Below, one piece after another: positions 24,869-32,670 of a stretch of 64,000 bases of DNA. Below the pieces are notes generated by a model that saw only the letters and a list, made by a program, of their open reading frames with translations, made no database searches and was not told where the DNA came from. Position numbers and translations under genes: made by a program. Numbering within the stretch: position 1 is the first letter of the stretch; each line of letters starts with the position of its first letter. Source of the stretch: CALBPI01 sp039814545 (GTDB lineage: Bacteria; Pseudomonadota; Gammaproteobacteria; Steroidobacterales; Woeseiaceae); contig JBCCBB010000002.1 of the NCBI GenBank assembly GCA_039814545.1, positions 72,925 to 136,924 on the forward strand, written 5' to 3'.

Positions 24869-27698
24869 TGCGTTCTGCCTTTGCGTAGCGCGCTGGCATG
24901 AGATCTGCCAGCGCATCGAAACTCTTCTGCACCCACTCGTCGTAGATGCCCTCAGCCGCGCGCGCTGCGTTGGCCGCGTAAATATCGATAGCCTGCTCTT
25001 CGAACGGGAAGGCCTGTTCTTCGAGCAAGATGTCGTACTGCTCGAGTGCGAGCTCATCGAGGTCAGGCGGGCGCTCACTGTTCATGAGGTCGGCGCTGAA
25101 CACCTGGTAGAGCTCGGCAATGCGATAGGTCGACGCCGTGGTCACCTCAGACACACCGTAATCTGCGGCACGGCCGTAGGCGGCGAGCACCTGCTCCATA
25201 AGCGCACGCTTTCTGCCCAGGCTCTCCTTGAGCGGCGCCGTAATGCGCATCTGCGCGAACGACGCACGCAGCGGCTCGGTAAGCTCGAGCGTGGCTGTCG
25301 CCGCGAGGTAGCGGCTGCGGTCCGTACGGGCGGCGCCTGCGTTGGCGTCTACGGTCACGATGTCTTCGAGCCACTGTCGGCGTGCGGGCGCATCACCCGT
25401 TTGTGAAGCGATTTCTGAGAGCCGGAAACGCGCCTCAAGCGCCGGATCAAACGGCTCGGGGTAGCGCGCAATGACGCGTTCCAGCGCGCCGCGCTCCTCG
25501 GCGATCATGCCTGTGTCCTTGTAGAGCCCGGCAGCCTGCCAGAGCGCCTCTTCGCGCTCGGCCGCAGACATGGCGACGTCATTCGAAATGCGTTCGAATT
25601 CCGAGGCAGCCGCAAGGCTGTCGCCGGTCTCGAGGTAGCCTGCAGCCAGGCTGCGCGAAACATCGTCGGCAAATTCGCTGTCGGGGTAGCGAGAGCGGAA
25701 GGCTTCAAGAACTGGCGTCGCACGCGCCCACTGTCCCATCGAGATGAGCGCGGCTGCGGCGTCGTACTCAGCCGTTTCTACGATGGGCGAATCGGGCACG
25801 ACGGTGGCGATCCGCAGGAAATGGCCGACAGCCGCTTCCAGGTCACCCACGTCGCGGGAAATCTCCGCCTGCTTGTAGATCGATGAGGCGATGCGTTCGC
25901 CAATCTCGCGAGCCGTATCGGCGTCTTCGACGGGCGTGCGCGCCTGCAACTGGTAGTAGGACTGCTCGGCTTCGCCGAAGCGGCCAAGATCAAACTGTGA
26001 GTGCGCGACGACCGTCCAGGCGGACCGCTCGAGTTCGGGATCGGCCACGGCGGGCAACGCCGTCACACGCCCGGCGACCGTGATGGCTTCATCAAACCGC
26101 GACTGCCCGAACAAGTCCTCAGCAGTTGCCGTCATGACAGCAGCCACTTCGGGGTGGTCGGGGAACGTATCGGAGAATCGCAGCGAGCTTGTCAGGCTGC
26201 GTTCGTGCCAGTCGGGGCGTGCTTCCGCGGGCAAAGTCGCTTCGTGCGCGCGGTAAGCCAACAGCGCGGCATAGCCGGCCTCCGCCGCTTGCGCGTGCAG
26301 ACCGTAATCGTAAGCGGTGCGCTCGTACTCGTCCGTGGCCTCACCGAAGGCTTCGCTTTCAAAGAGGATCTCGGCCAGCAGGAAGTTGGTGCCCGCAGAA
26401 TCCGGTTCACCCGGGAAGAAGGCCAGGTACTTGCGGTACCAGCGCGCCGCCGCGCGGTAGTCGTCGCGCACCTGGCGCACGATGCGCGTCTGTTTCTCAG
26501 CTTCTTCGACCTGGGCCACGATGGGCTCCGGGTTCTGTGCGCGTGCGTGGTAGAACTGCGCGAGGTCCGTGAGATTCGTCTTAAGCGCCGCCACGACGTT
26601 GGGCAGCTCAGCCGCATCGTTCTGTTGCCAGAACGCCGTATCCATGCCGTAGCGCTCAACAAAGGCCTGCTTGGCGTCGAGCACTCGGGTCGGGAACCCA
26701 GCCTGCTTCCACGATTCGATCACCGCCATCTCGAGCAGCGGCGAACGCGGGTGCAGCGGTTCGCGCTCGACGAAGGCCAGGAAGGCGCCCGCGGCGTCCT
26801 CGTAGCGTTCCTTATCGACGTAGAGCGCACCCAGGTTGGCGTAAATCAGGTAGGCATACTCGGGCGAGCCGACGGTATCGAAATAGGCGTCAATGCTCTC
26901 GGGGCCTTCCATGTACGAGAAAGAGATCGACAACACGCGCAATGTGTCTTCAACAAGCTCGCGGTCGGCGCGGCGGGCATTGGGCGTAAAGCGCAGCGTG
27001 CCGTCCTCATCACTGCCCTCAAGGCGCAGCGCGAGCAGCGAGAAAAACGGGTCGAGGCTGTCCTCGTGCTCGGCGAGCTTGAACTGCGACCAGCCCAGCT
27101 TGTAGAGCGATTGCAGGTAGAAGTTGCTGTCGGGGAATTCGTTGACGAGCGTGGCGTACGAGAACTTGGCGCCGTCGTAGTCGCGGCGTACGAAAAGCAT
27201 CTCGCCGCGGCGGAACTGGGCTTCCTCGAAGTGCACCGTATCGGGGTGCGTCGACACGAGTCGGTCCAGCGTTTCAAGCGCGGCCTCGATGTTGCCGCTG
27301 GATTCATGCGCGCGCGCCAGCTGGTAGAGCACAAGGTCGTTCCGGCCGTAATTGGGGTAGCGTGCCAGTAGCGCTTCGTAGAGCTCGACGGCACCGCCGT
27401 AGTTTGACGACAGCATCACGGCCTGCATGTTCTCGCCGAGTTCTGCTGCTTCAGTCGCCTCAAGTTCGAGATCAGCGAGGCGACGCATGGCCTCGGGACC
27501 CAGATTCGGATCGTCGCCCACGAGTTCGAGGAACATGCGGTAGTTCTGCCGCGCAAGCTCGCTCGAGTTGTCGATGGCCTGCTCTTCGGAGATTTCCACG
27601 TCTTCGCGCTCGAGCGCCTTGATGGTCTCGTCCTTGTCGGGCCCGCCGCCAAACGGCCAAAGCCAGCCCGAAATCATGAGTACGACGACGCCCTTCAT
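24840..27698 (-). CDS. Large periplasmic TPR-repeat protein
   Basis: The 952-residue protein begins MKGVVVLMISGWLWPFGGG, a short possible export signal, and is otherwise a long array of tetratricopeptide-type helical hairpins. Clear units include GAVELYEALLARYPNYGRNDLVLYQLARAHESSGNIEAALETLDRLV, GAKFSYATLVNEFPDSNFYLQSLYKLGWSQFKL, FLLAEILFESEAFGEATDEYERTAYDYG and EAEQSYYQLQARTP. It is too long for the usual YbgF/CpoB-type protein. The start overlaps the preceding gene by 4 bases (27695-27698). TPR arrays bind partner proteins, and neighbouring genes suggest it bridges inner- and outer-membrane parts of the ExbBD-energised system. Individual repeats beyond the clear ones are diverged. Confidence 0.86.
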   Translation of the reverse strand: MKGVVVLMISGWLWPFGGGPDKDETIKALEREDVEISEEQAIDNSSELARQNYRMFLELVGDDPNLGPEAMRRLADLELEATEAAELGENMQAVMLSSNYGGAVELYEALLARYPNYGRNDLVLYQLARAHESSGNIEAALETLDRLVSTHPDTVHFEEAQFRRGEMLFVRRDYDGAKFSYATLVNEFPDSNFYLQSLYKLGWSQFKLAEHEDSLDPFFSLLALRLEGSDEDGTLRFTPNARRADRELVEDTLRVLSISFSYMEGPESIDAYFDTVGSPEYAYLIYANLGALYVDKERYEDAAGAFLAFVEREPLHPRSPLLEMAVIESWKQAGFPTRVLDAKQAFVERYGMDTAFWQQNDAAELPNVVAALKTNLTDLAQFYHARAQNPEPIVAQVEEAEKQTRIVRQVRDDYRAAARWYRKYLAFFPGEPDSAGTNFLLAEILFESEAFGEATDEYERTAYDYGLHAQAAEAGYAALLAYRAHEATLPAEARPDWHERSLTSSLRFSDTFPDHPEVAAVMTATAEDLFGQSRFDEAITVAGRVTALPAVADPELERSAWTVVAHSQFDLGRFGEAEQSYYQLQARTPVEDADTAREIGERIASSIYKQAEISRDVGDLEAAVGHFLRIATVVPDSPIVETAEYDAAAALISMGQWARATPVLEAFRSRYPDSEFADDVSRSLAAGYLETGDSLAAASEFERISNDVAMSAAEREEALWQAAGLYKDTGMIAEERGALERVIARYPEPFDPALEARFRLSEIASQTGDAPARRQWLEDIVTVDANAGAARTDRSRYLAATATLELTEPLRASFAQMRITAPLKESLGRKRALMEQVLAAYGRAADYGVSEVTTASTYRIAELYQVFSADLMNSERPPDLDELALEQYDILLEEQAFPFEEQAIDIYAANAARAAEGIYDEWVQKSFDALADLMPARYAKAERSDPFLALLE

Positions 27699-29578
27699 TG
27701 CGTGGCCTCCGGCGACTCGGCGTCATTGCGCGCGGCCGTGGCGCGGTCGTACACCGCGGCCAGTGCGAAACGCGCCTGCACCGTGTAGGTATCCAGGCGA
27801 CGCTGCTGCTCGCGCAGCGCTTCGATGGCCAGCCCGTGCAGGTAGGCGCGCTGGGCGGCCAGCGACAATTCGAGATCTGCGATTTTGGCGTCGATGCGCG
27901 GCGAGAGTTGAATCACGCGGTGGTCGAAGTCGACGAGCCGCGAGGGCTCATTGATGCGGGTGTCGTCAACGGCAAGGCGCGCACGCTCGGCAAGCGCGAT
28001 GGCGCGAGTCGTCTCGCGCAGCAGCTTGCGCTGGCGCCAGACGCGTGCGTCGAAGTCTTTCTCGGCACGCCACTGCAACACGCCGCGCATCAGCGCGAGC
28101 CGGCGACGCGCGTCGTCCACTTCGGGTGCGGACCGTGCAAATGTTGGGTGTTCGGCCACGAGGTCGAGTTCTTCGACGAGCTGGCGTTCCCGCTTGGACG
28201 CGAGCGCAAACAGGTCGCGTTCGGATTCGATACGGTTCAACCGCGCTTCGAGCTTGGCCTGGCGGGCCCGAATTGCGTCAATGTCAGCTGCTTCTAGCCC
28301 GGCCTCGATACGCGGCAGGCGTTCTGTGTAGCCAGCCTTGCGCGTGTCGATCATGGCCTGGAAGACCGTCACCTTGTCTTTCCATTCGAGCAGATTGTTG
28401 CGCAGTTCGAGTACGTCGCGGTAGTTCTTGAGCGCTTCCTGAAAGCGGTGGCCTGCCATGAGCAGGTAGAGATAACGGCTCTCGGTCGCATCGGGCATGG
28501 CATCCAGGCGCCAGTACCAGCCGATGGCTTCGCTTTCGGCCGTGCTCTCAAGCAAGCGGTTAATCATATCGCCCGACTCGATGCCGGCGATCGCATCTTC
28601 GATGCGTTGTTGTTCGTTGGCGAACGCGACAATCGCGTCCTCGTAGCGTGCCGCCGCCTGACGCGTCGCGTCGAGCTTGCCCAGCGCGTAGGGCACGGCC
28701 AGCAGAGATTCCTGCACGGCTGCGTCGAGCAAATTGCGATCAGAGAGTTCGGTCCAGGGCGTCAAGGCTGCGCGGAAATTGCCGCGGTCGGAATCGGCCC
28801 AGCCCACGCCCAGCAGTGCCTTGTTTGAAAACGGGCCGTTTAGGCGCACGCGCTGCAGGATAGGACGCGCACGCGCCGGCTGCTCGTTCTGCAGCCAGGT
28901 GTAGCCCAGCGCCACATTGGCCTTGTCGCGCAGCCCGAGCATTTCGGGGCGGTCATCGGTCAGGCGTCCGACGCGGTCGAGCCAGTTGGCGCCCTCGGCG
29001 AACTCGCCCTTGCGTACCAGTGCGACGCCCAGGTTGAAACGCGCGTAGTCGACCCAGCCTGCGGGGCCGCGCCAGCCGTCGAGCAGCTCGATGGCCTCGT
29101 CGAAGCGCTCCTGTTCGATGTAGACCTGCGACTGCAGCATGCGCCGCTCGGGCTCGAGGTCCTTGGGCAGCTCGTCACCGATGGCCGCGAGTGCATCGGC
29201 AGCAGCGTCAACAAAGCCGCGCTGGTAACGAATCTTCGCGAGGAAGAACCAGGTGCGGTCACGGACTTCGGGTGCTGTGTTGCCGTCCAGCAGGTTGCGG
29301 AAAATCTGGTGCGCTTCCTCGTGCTGGCCATACGACAGCGCGAGTCCGCCGCGCAGCAGCTCGGCCTCGTCGTCGTGGTGCACGAGCTGATCCCGCTCCT
29401 GTGCGGCCGTCAACCGAACGATGGCCGAGAAGTAGTCGCCCTTGTAGAAATGAAACAGCACCTCGCCATAGTGCGGGTCACGCACGACAACGGGGCCCGG
29501 ACCGTCTTCGTCCGCGGCAAGCGGCGGTGCGGCCAGCGCGCAGACGAGCGCGAGGGCTGTGAGGATGCGACGCGTCAC
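27695..29578 (-). CDS. TPR-repeat and coiled-coil periplasmic protein
   Basis: The 627-residue protein has a signal peptide (MTRRILTALALVCALAAPPLAADE). TPR-type units follow from about residue 40 (HYGEVLFHFYKGDYFSAIVRL, AELLRGGLALSYGQHEEAHQIFRNLLDG, KRLSYRRGFVDAAADALAAIGDELP in similar form). The last 200 residues are rich in Arg, Glu and Leu with heptad character (ARLNRIESERDLFALASKRERQLVEELDL), suggesting a coiled coil. I place the start at GTG 29578, seven bases after the preceding stop; the frame is open further upstream but would overlap the neighbour. It is coupled to the next TPR gene by a 4-base overlap. The molecular role is unknown beyond the cluster context. Confidence 0.84.
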   Translation of the reverse strand: MTRRILTALALVCALAAPPLAADEDGPGPVVVRDPHYGEVLFHFYKGDYFSAIVRLTAAQERDQLVHHDDEAELLRGGLALSYGQHEEAHQIFRNLLDGNTAPEVRDRTWFFLAKIRYQRGFVDAAADALAAIGDELPKDLEPERRMLQSQVYIEQERFDEAIELLDGWRGPAGWVDYARFNLGVALVRKGEFAEGANWLDRVGRLTDDRPEMLGLRDKANVALGYTWLQNEQPARARPILQRVRLNGPFSNKALLGVGWADSDRGNFRAALTPWTELSDRNLLDAAVQESLLAVPYALGKLDATRQAAARYEDAIVAFANEQQRIEDAIAGIESGDMINRLLESTAESEAIGWYWRLDAMPDATESRYLYLLMAGHRFQEALKNYRDVLELRNNLLEWKDKVTVFQAMIDTRKAGYTERLPRIEAGLEAADIDAIRARQAKLEARLNRIESERDLFALASKRERQLVEELDLVAEHPTFARSAPEVDDARRRLALMRGVLQWRAEKDFDARVWRQRKLLRETTRAIALAERARLAVDDTRINEPSRLVDFDHRVIQLSPRIDAKIADLELSLAAQRAYLHGLAIEALREQQRRLDTYTVQARFALAAVYDRATAARNDAESPEATQ

Positions 29579-29585
29579 GCCGGGG

Positions 29586-30104
29586 CTACTCCCATTCGGA
29601 AATGAAGAACTCGGGCTGCAGCTTGCTCTGCCGGTCCGAGATGCGAAGCTCCATGTACTTGGCGCCAAGGCCTTTCTCGAAGGTCAGCTCCGCGCCACGC
29701 TTGTAGTCGCGGCCCTGCGGGCCCGTGCCCGTAAAGAAGGCAACAATCTCGTGGTCACCAGACTTGAGGTTGTCGACGTGGATGCGGTGTACGCCGCCAC
29801 GAATCAAGGCTTCCACCTCTCGTTCCGAGTACAGGTAGTTGGCCACTTCCTTACCGTCGATTTTCACCTGCACGGCGTCGAGGGCGAAGAAGTCACCGAC
29901 ATCCATCGACACGAACAAGGCCACCTGCGAGTTGGCAGGGAACAGCAGTTCTTCCTCGAGCAGGAACAGCTCACGGTTGAGTGCGAGCACTTCCTTCTTG
30001 AGGTCGGCGACCTCGCTGTCGAGGGCGCGCGCCAGGTCATCGTCGGCCCCAGCCGGCACCGCAAGCAGCGCGACAGAAGCCAGGACACCAATCAGTCGTT
30101 TCAT
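29586..30104 (-). CDS. Periplasmic coiled-coil/beta protein of the ExbBD-TPR cluster, function unknown
   Basis: The 172-residue protein has a signal peptide (MKRLIGVLASVALLAVPAGA), a short heptad-like helix (LDSEVADLKKEVLALNRELFLLEEELLF) and then a beta-rich domain: VALFVSMDVGDFFALDAVQVKIDGKEVANYLYSE, GGVHRIHVDNLKSGDHEIVAFFTGTGP and a last strand ending FFISEWE. That layout recalls carrier-type periplasmic adaptors, but I do not recognise the family. I choose ATG 30104 because a GGAG lies six bases before it; ATG 30128 would overlap the tlpA stop by 4 bases and is the alternative. It lies between tlpA and the TPR genes. Confidence 0.8.
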   Translation of the reverse strand: MKRLIGVLASVALLAVPAGADDDLARALDSEVADLKKEVLALNRELFLLEEELLFPANSQVALFVSMDVGDFFALDAVQVKIDGKEVANYLYSEREVEALIRGGVHRIHVDNLKSGDHEIVAFFTGTGPQGRDYKRGAELTFEKGLGAKYMELRISDRQSKLQPEFFISEWE

Positions 30105-30124
30105 CATGCGCTCCAGTCCGCGGG

Positions 30125-30646
30125 TCATTCGCGGAGCAGTTCGCGGACCTGTTCGAGGTACTTGTCCTCGTAGCCCGGCTTGTAGCCCTTGTGCACGTAA
30201 CGCACGACGCCGTCGCGGTCGAGCAGGATCGTGACGGGCATGGCGCTCACGTCGTACTGCTCGCTGACCTTCTTGGTCGCGTCAAACACGACGGGGAACG
30301 TGACACCCAGCGCCTCGATCATTTCCTCTGCGCGACGCGGATCGTCATCAATGTTCACACCCAGCAGCGTGAAACCGACGCGGTTATAGCGCGAGTGCAT
30401 TTCGTCGAGCAGCGGCATCTCTTCGCGGCACGGTCCGCACCACGTGGCCCAGAAGTTGATCATCACGACTTCGCCACGCAGATCCGACAGCCGGACGTTG
30501 TCGCCCGCTGAGTTCTTCAGCGCGAAATCGGGCGCCGCCTTGCCCGACAGTCCCGTCGACGCGAACGCGGTCGCGACCAGCAGAACGGCAGTGGCCGCAG
30601 CAGCAAAAACGCGGCGCAAGGTCCGCTCCAGGCTCGTGTTACGCAT
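30125..30646 (-). CDS. TlpA-like thioredoxin-family protein
   Basis: The 173-residue protein has a hydrophobic signal or anchor near residues 12-30 (VFAAAATAVLLVATAFAST). A thioredoxin-fold domain of the TlpA/ResA type follows: FALKNSAGDNVRLSDLRGEVVMINFWATWCGPCREEMPLL, with the redox motif CGPC and the central insertion typical of periplasmic reductants, then the cis-proline region AMPVTILLDRDG. It should act in the periplasm on disulfides of exported proteins. It is first in the ten-gene minus-strand run that includes two ExbD proteins and the TonB-like protein. It may keep a cysteine-bearing partner, such as the Cys of the AgmX/PglI domain, reduced (inference). Confidence 0.9.
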   Translation of the reverse strand: MRNTSLERTLRRVFAAAATAVLLVATAFASTGLSGKAAPDFALKNSAGDNVRLSDLRGEVVMINFWATWCGPCREEMPLLDEMHSRYNRVGFTLLGVNIDDDPRRAEEMIEALGVTFPVVFDATKKVSEQYDVSAMPVTILLDRDGVVRYVHKGYKPGYEDKYLEQVRELLRE

Positions 30647-31026
30647 AACAGCTCCTCGTTGGCACAGCCCGCCGGCGAGCCTCTCGGGACTCGGGCCGGC
30701 GGTTTACGTAATGTTCGCAATCGCTCTCGCTAGCGGCCGTGATGGCTGTCACAGATAAGCGGGCGTCGCTCAAACGCCCGTTGCTGGGGCGTGTCCCTAC
30801 CCTGTAATGAGCAAGTTATGTGCCAGCACGTTTCGGGGCTAAAACAGCTGGAAAAAGCGTGAGGCACCGCACGTTTTGTCGGCGATAGGCAACAGCTGGG
30901 CGGGAACCCGCGGGGAGCCGGCGTGACTACTGCGGCCCGGCCTGTCGGCAGCCGGCGACAGGACTGACACAATGGGTCAGGCGGATGGAATGACCTGTTT
31001 TGGTGCGCCGCTGGGCGGCGCGACGC
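30647..31026. other. 380-base intergenic region with the operon leader
   Basis: No gene is evident here. The region lies downstream of apbE and upstream of tlpA, and carries the sigma-54 promoter match at 30810-30826. Around it are several GC-rich hairpins: CGGGCGT-CGCTCAA-ACGCCCG (near 30759-30780), a GCCGGC pair near 30670-30700, and CCTGTCG-GCAGCCGG-CGACAGG (near 30940-30962). The first two lie in the predicted 5' leader of the tlpA transcript. I see no recognisable riboswitch consensus. Confidence 0.6.
30810..30826 (-). promoter_or_regulatory. Predicted sigma-54 (RpoN) promoter of the TlpA/TPR/ExbBD operon
   Basis: On the minus strand the bases read CTGGCACATAACTTGCT. This fits the -24/-12 consensus YTGGCACGRNNNTTGCW at all invariant positions, with GG and GC exactly 10 bases apart; it deviates at the two positions after TGGCAC. 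It faces tlpA, with a predicted start near 30799 and a leader of about 150 bases. It is the only such match I noticed in the intergenic regions. A sigma-54 promoter needs an enhancer-binding activator; none is encoded in the window. Confidence 0.6.
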
Positions 31027-32052
31027 TTACTGATTGGCCGGATCGAAGCCGCTGGAGTAATGCACCGTGCGGTCGGCGTCGATAATGACGGCGTCGAATC
31101 CTTCCGTCTTTTCGATGAGGGCCAGCCCATCGGCGACGCCCAGAACGAACACCGAGGTTGATAACGCGTCGGTCATCGTCGCTTCAGGTCCCACGACGGT
31201 CACACTCTGCACTTCATTGGCCGATTGACCTGTCGAGGGCGCGATGATGTGGTGGTAACGCACGTCACCTTCATCGAAGTAGCGTTCGTAGTCGCCCGAC
31301 GTCGAAATCGCCTCGTCGACGAGCGGCAGCCGAATGACGGCGATGTCTTCTTCGTTGCGCGGGTCCTGGATGCCGACGAGCCAGGGCTGACCGCGGCGGT
31401 CACCCAACAGCCGCGAATCACCGCCCGCGGTGACCGATGCGTGGGCCACACCCATGTTGCGCACCACGGCAACGGCGCGTTCCACGGCGTAGCCCTTGGC
31501 GATGCCGCCCAAGTTGATGCGAACCCCTTCCTGCTTGAATGCGACGGTCTGATTGGCTTTGTCGAGCAGTACAAATCGGTAGTCGATGTTCTCGAGTTCA
31601 CGGGCAATCGTATCCGCATCAGGCTTCACGCCTTTGCGGAAATCGTAGTGCTTACCCACGCTGTCGTACGTTATGTCGAATCGACCACCGGTCATCGCAG
31701 ACACGCTGACCGCCTGCTCAATGAGGCCGTACAACTCCCCCCCTGCAGCCACGGGTCCCAGGTGCGCCTCACGGTTGATCGCAGAGATGCGACTGTCTTC
31801 CATGTAGGTACTCATAAGTCGTTCGATGCGGGCGATTTCATCAATTGCCGCTCGCACGGCCGCTTCCCCTAAGTCCGCATCCTCGTGCCACAAGCGCACG
31901 CTGATTCGCGTGCCCATAAGAGCCTCTGTCGCACCGTGCCATTCGGCCTCTGCGAAGGGCGTAGAACCCAGCATCAAAAAGACAGCAAGTAGCGCCGAGA
32001 AGGGCCGCCGAGTATGCTTAAGGAATTGATTTTGTTGAGGAGACGAGCCCAT
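31027..32052 (-). CDS. apbE: ApbE-family FAD:protein FMN transferase
   Basis: The 341-residue protein matches ApbE, which attaches FMN to a threonine of target proteins such as RnfG/RnfD, NqrB/NqrC or flavoprotein domains in the periplasm. Visible are the signal region (TRRPFSALLAVFLMLGSTPFAEAEW), the LMGTRISVRL start of the domain, the GGRFDITYDSVGKHYDF element, NLGGIAKGYAVERAV, and the late metal-binding segment PEATMTDALSTSVFVLG. I start it at ATG 32052, with an AGGAA Shine-Dalgarno nine bases upstream; that codon overlaps the start of the divergent lemA. No rnf or nqr genes are visible here, so its targets lie elsewhere. Confidence 0.9.
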   Translation of the reverse strand: MGSSPQQNQFLKHTRRPFSALLAVFLMLGSTPFAEAEWHGATEALMGTRISVRLWHEDADLGEAAVRAAIDEIARIERLMSTYMEDSRISAINREAHLGPVAAGGELYGLIEQAVSVSAMTGGRFDITYDSVGKHYDFRKGVKPDADTIARELENIDYRFVLLDKANQTVAFKQEGVRINLGGIAKGYAVERAVAVVRNMGVAHASVTAGGDSRLLGDRRGQPWLVGIQDPRNEEDIAVIRLPLVDEAISTSGDYERYFDEGDVRYHHIIAPSTGQSANEVQSVTVVGPEATMTDALSTSVFVLGVADGLALIEKTEGFDAVIIDADRTVHYSSGFDPANQ

Positions 32053-32644
32053 GACGAATTTCCTGATTCTGCTGGCGGTCCTGGTCGGCATCGTATTTTT
32101 CGCGATCTCGATTTACAACCGACTCGTTAATGCACGCAATCGGGTCGGCAATGCGTTCGCCCAGATCGACGTGCAGCTCACGCGCCGTTACGACCTCATT
32201 CCGAACCTCGTCGAGGCCGTCAAAGGCTATATGGCCCATGAGCGTGAGACCCTGGAAGCCGTCATCAGTGCCCGTAATGCCGCCAAAGGCAGCCTCGATG
32301 CCGCCAAGGCTGACCCGTCTGACCCTGCGGCCATCGCGGGCCTGGGTGCCGCTGAAGGCCTGCTGCAGGGCGCCTTGGGCCGTCTTTTCGCGCTGGCAGA
32401 GGCCTACCCGGACCTCAAGGCCAACGAAAACATGATCCAGTTCCAGGAAGAGCTCACGACGACCGAGAACAAGGTCGCGTTCTCGCGCCAGGCGTTCAAT
32501 GACGCAGTGCTCACTTATAACAACCTGCGCGAGAACTTCCCGAACAACATCCTGGCCGGCTTCTTCAGCTTCCAGGCCGCGAGCTACCTCGAGATCGAGT
32601 CCGAGGAGAAGCGCGCCGTCCCCGAGGTGTCCTTCACAAGCTGA
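32051..32644 (+). CDS. LemA-family protein
   Basis: The 197-residue protein has an N-terminal membrane segment (FLILLAVLVGIVFFAISIYN) and then the conserved LemA start NRLVNARNRVGNAFAQIDVQLTRRYDLIPNLVEAVKGYMAHERETLEAV. The rest of the domain is a long helical bundle ending in the family motif YNNLRENFPNNILAGFFSFQAASYLEIE. LemA proteins commonly precede an M48 or TPM/YgcG-type membrane protein, as here. The molecular function is unknown. It has an exact GAGGAG Shine-Dalgarno nine bases before the ATG. Its start codon shares bases with the divergent apbE start. Confidence 0.95.
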   Translation: MTNFLILLAVLVGIVFFAISIYNRLVNARNRVGNAFAQIDVQLTRRYDLIPNLVEAVKGYMAHERETLEAVISARNAAKGSLDAAKADPSDPAAIAGLGAAEGLLQGALGRLFALAEAYPDLKANENMIQFQEELTTTENKVAFSRQAFNDAVLTYNNLRENFPNNILAGFFSFQAASYLEIESEEKRAVPEVSFTS

Positions 32645-32670
32645 TTGCCCGTTAGCCGCCGGTACGCGCC

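Noticed and set aside
26001..27371. 456-codon open frame on the plus strand
   Set aside because: It is antisense to the large TPR protein, whose repeats are clear. The plus frame is Arg/Val-rich without domain features, as expected of a codon-bias shadow.
30647..31026. Riboswitch upstream of tlpA
   Set aside because: Several hairpins are present, but no consensus of cobalamin, cyclic-di-GMP, TPP or other familiar classes could be matched.
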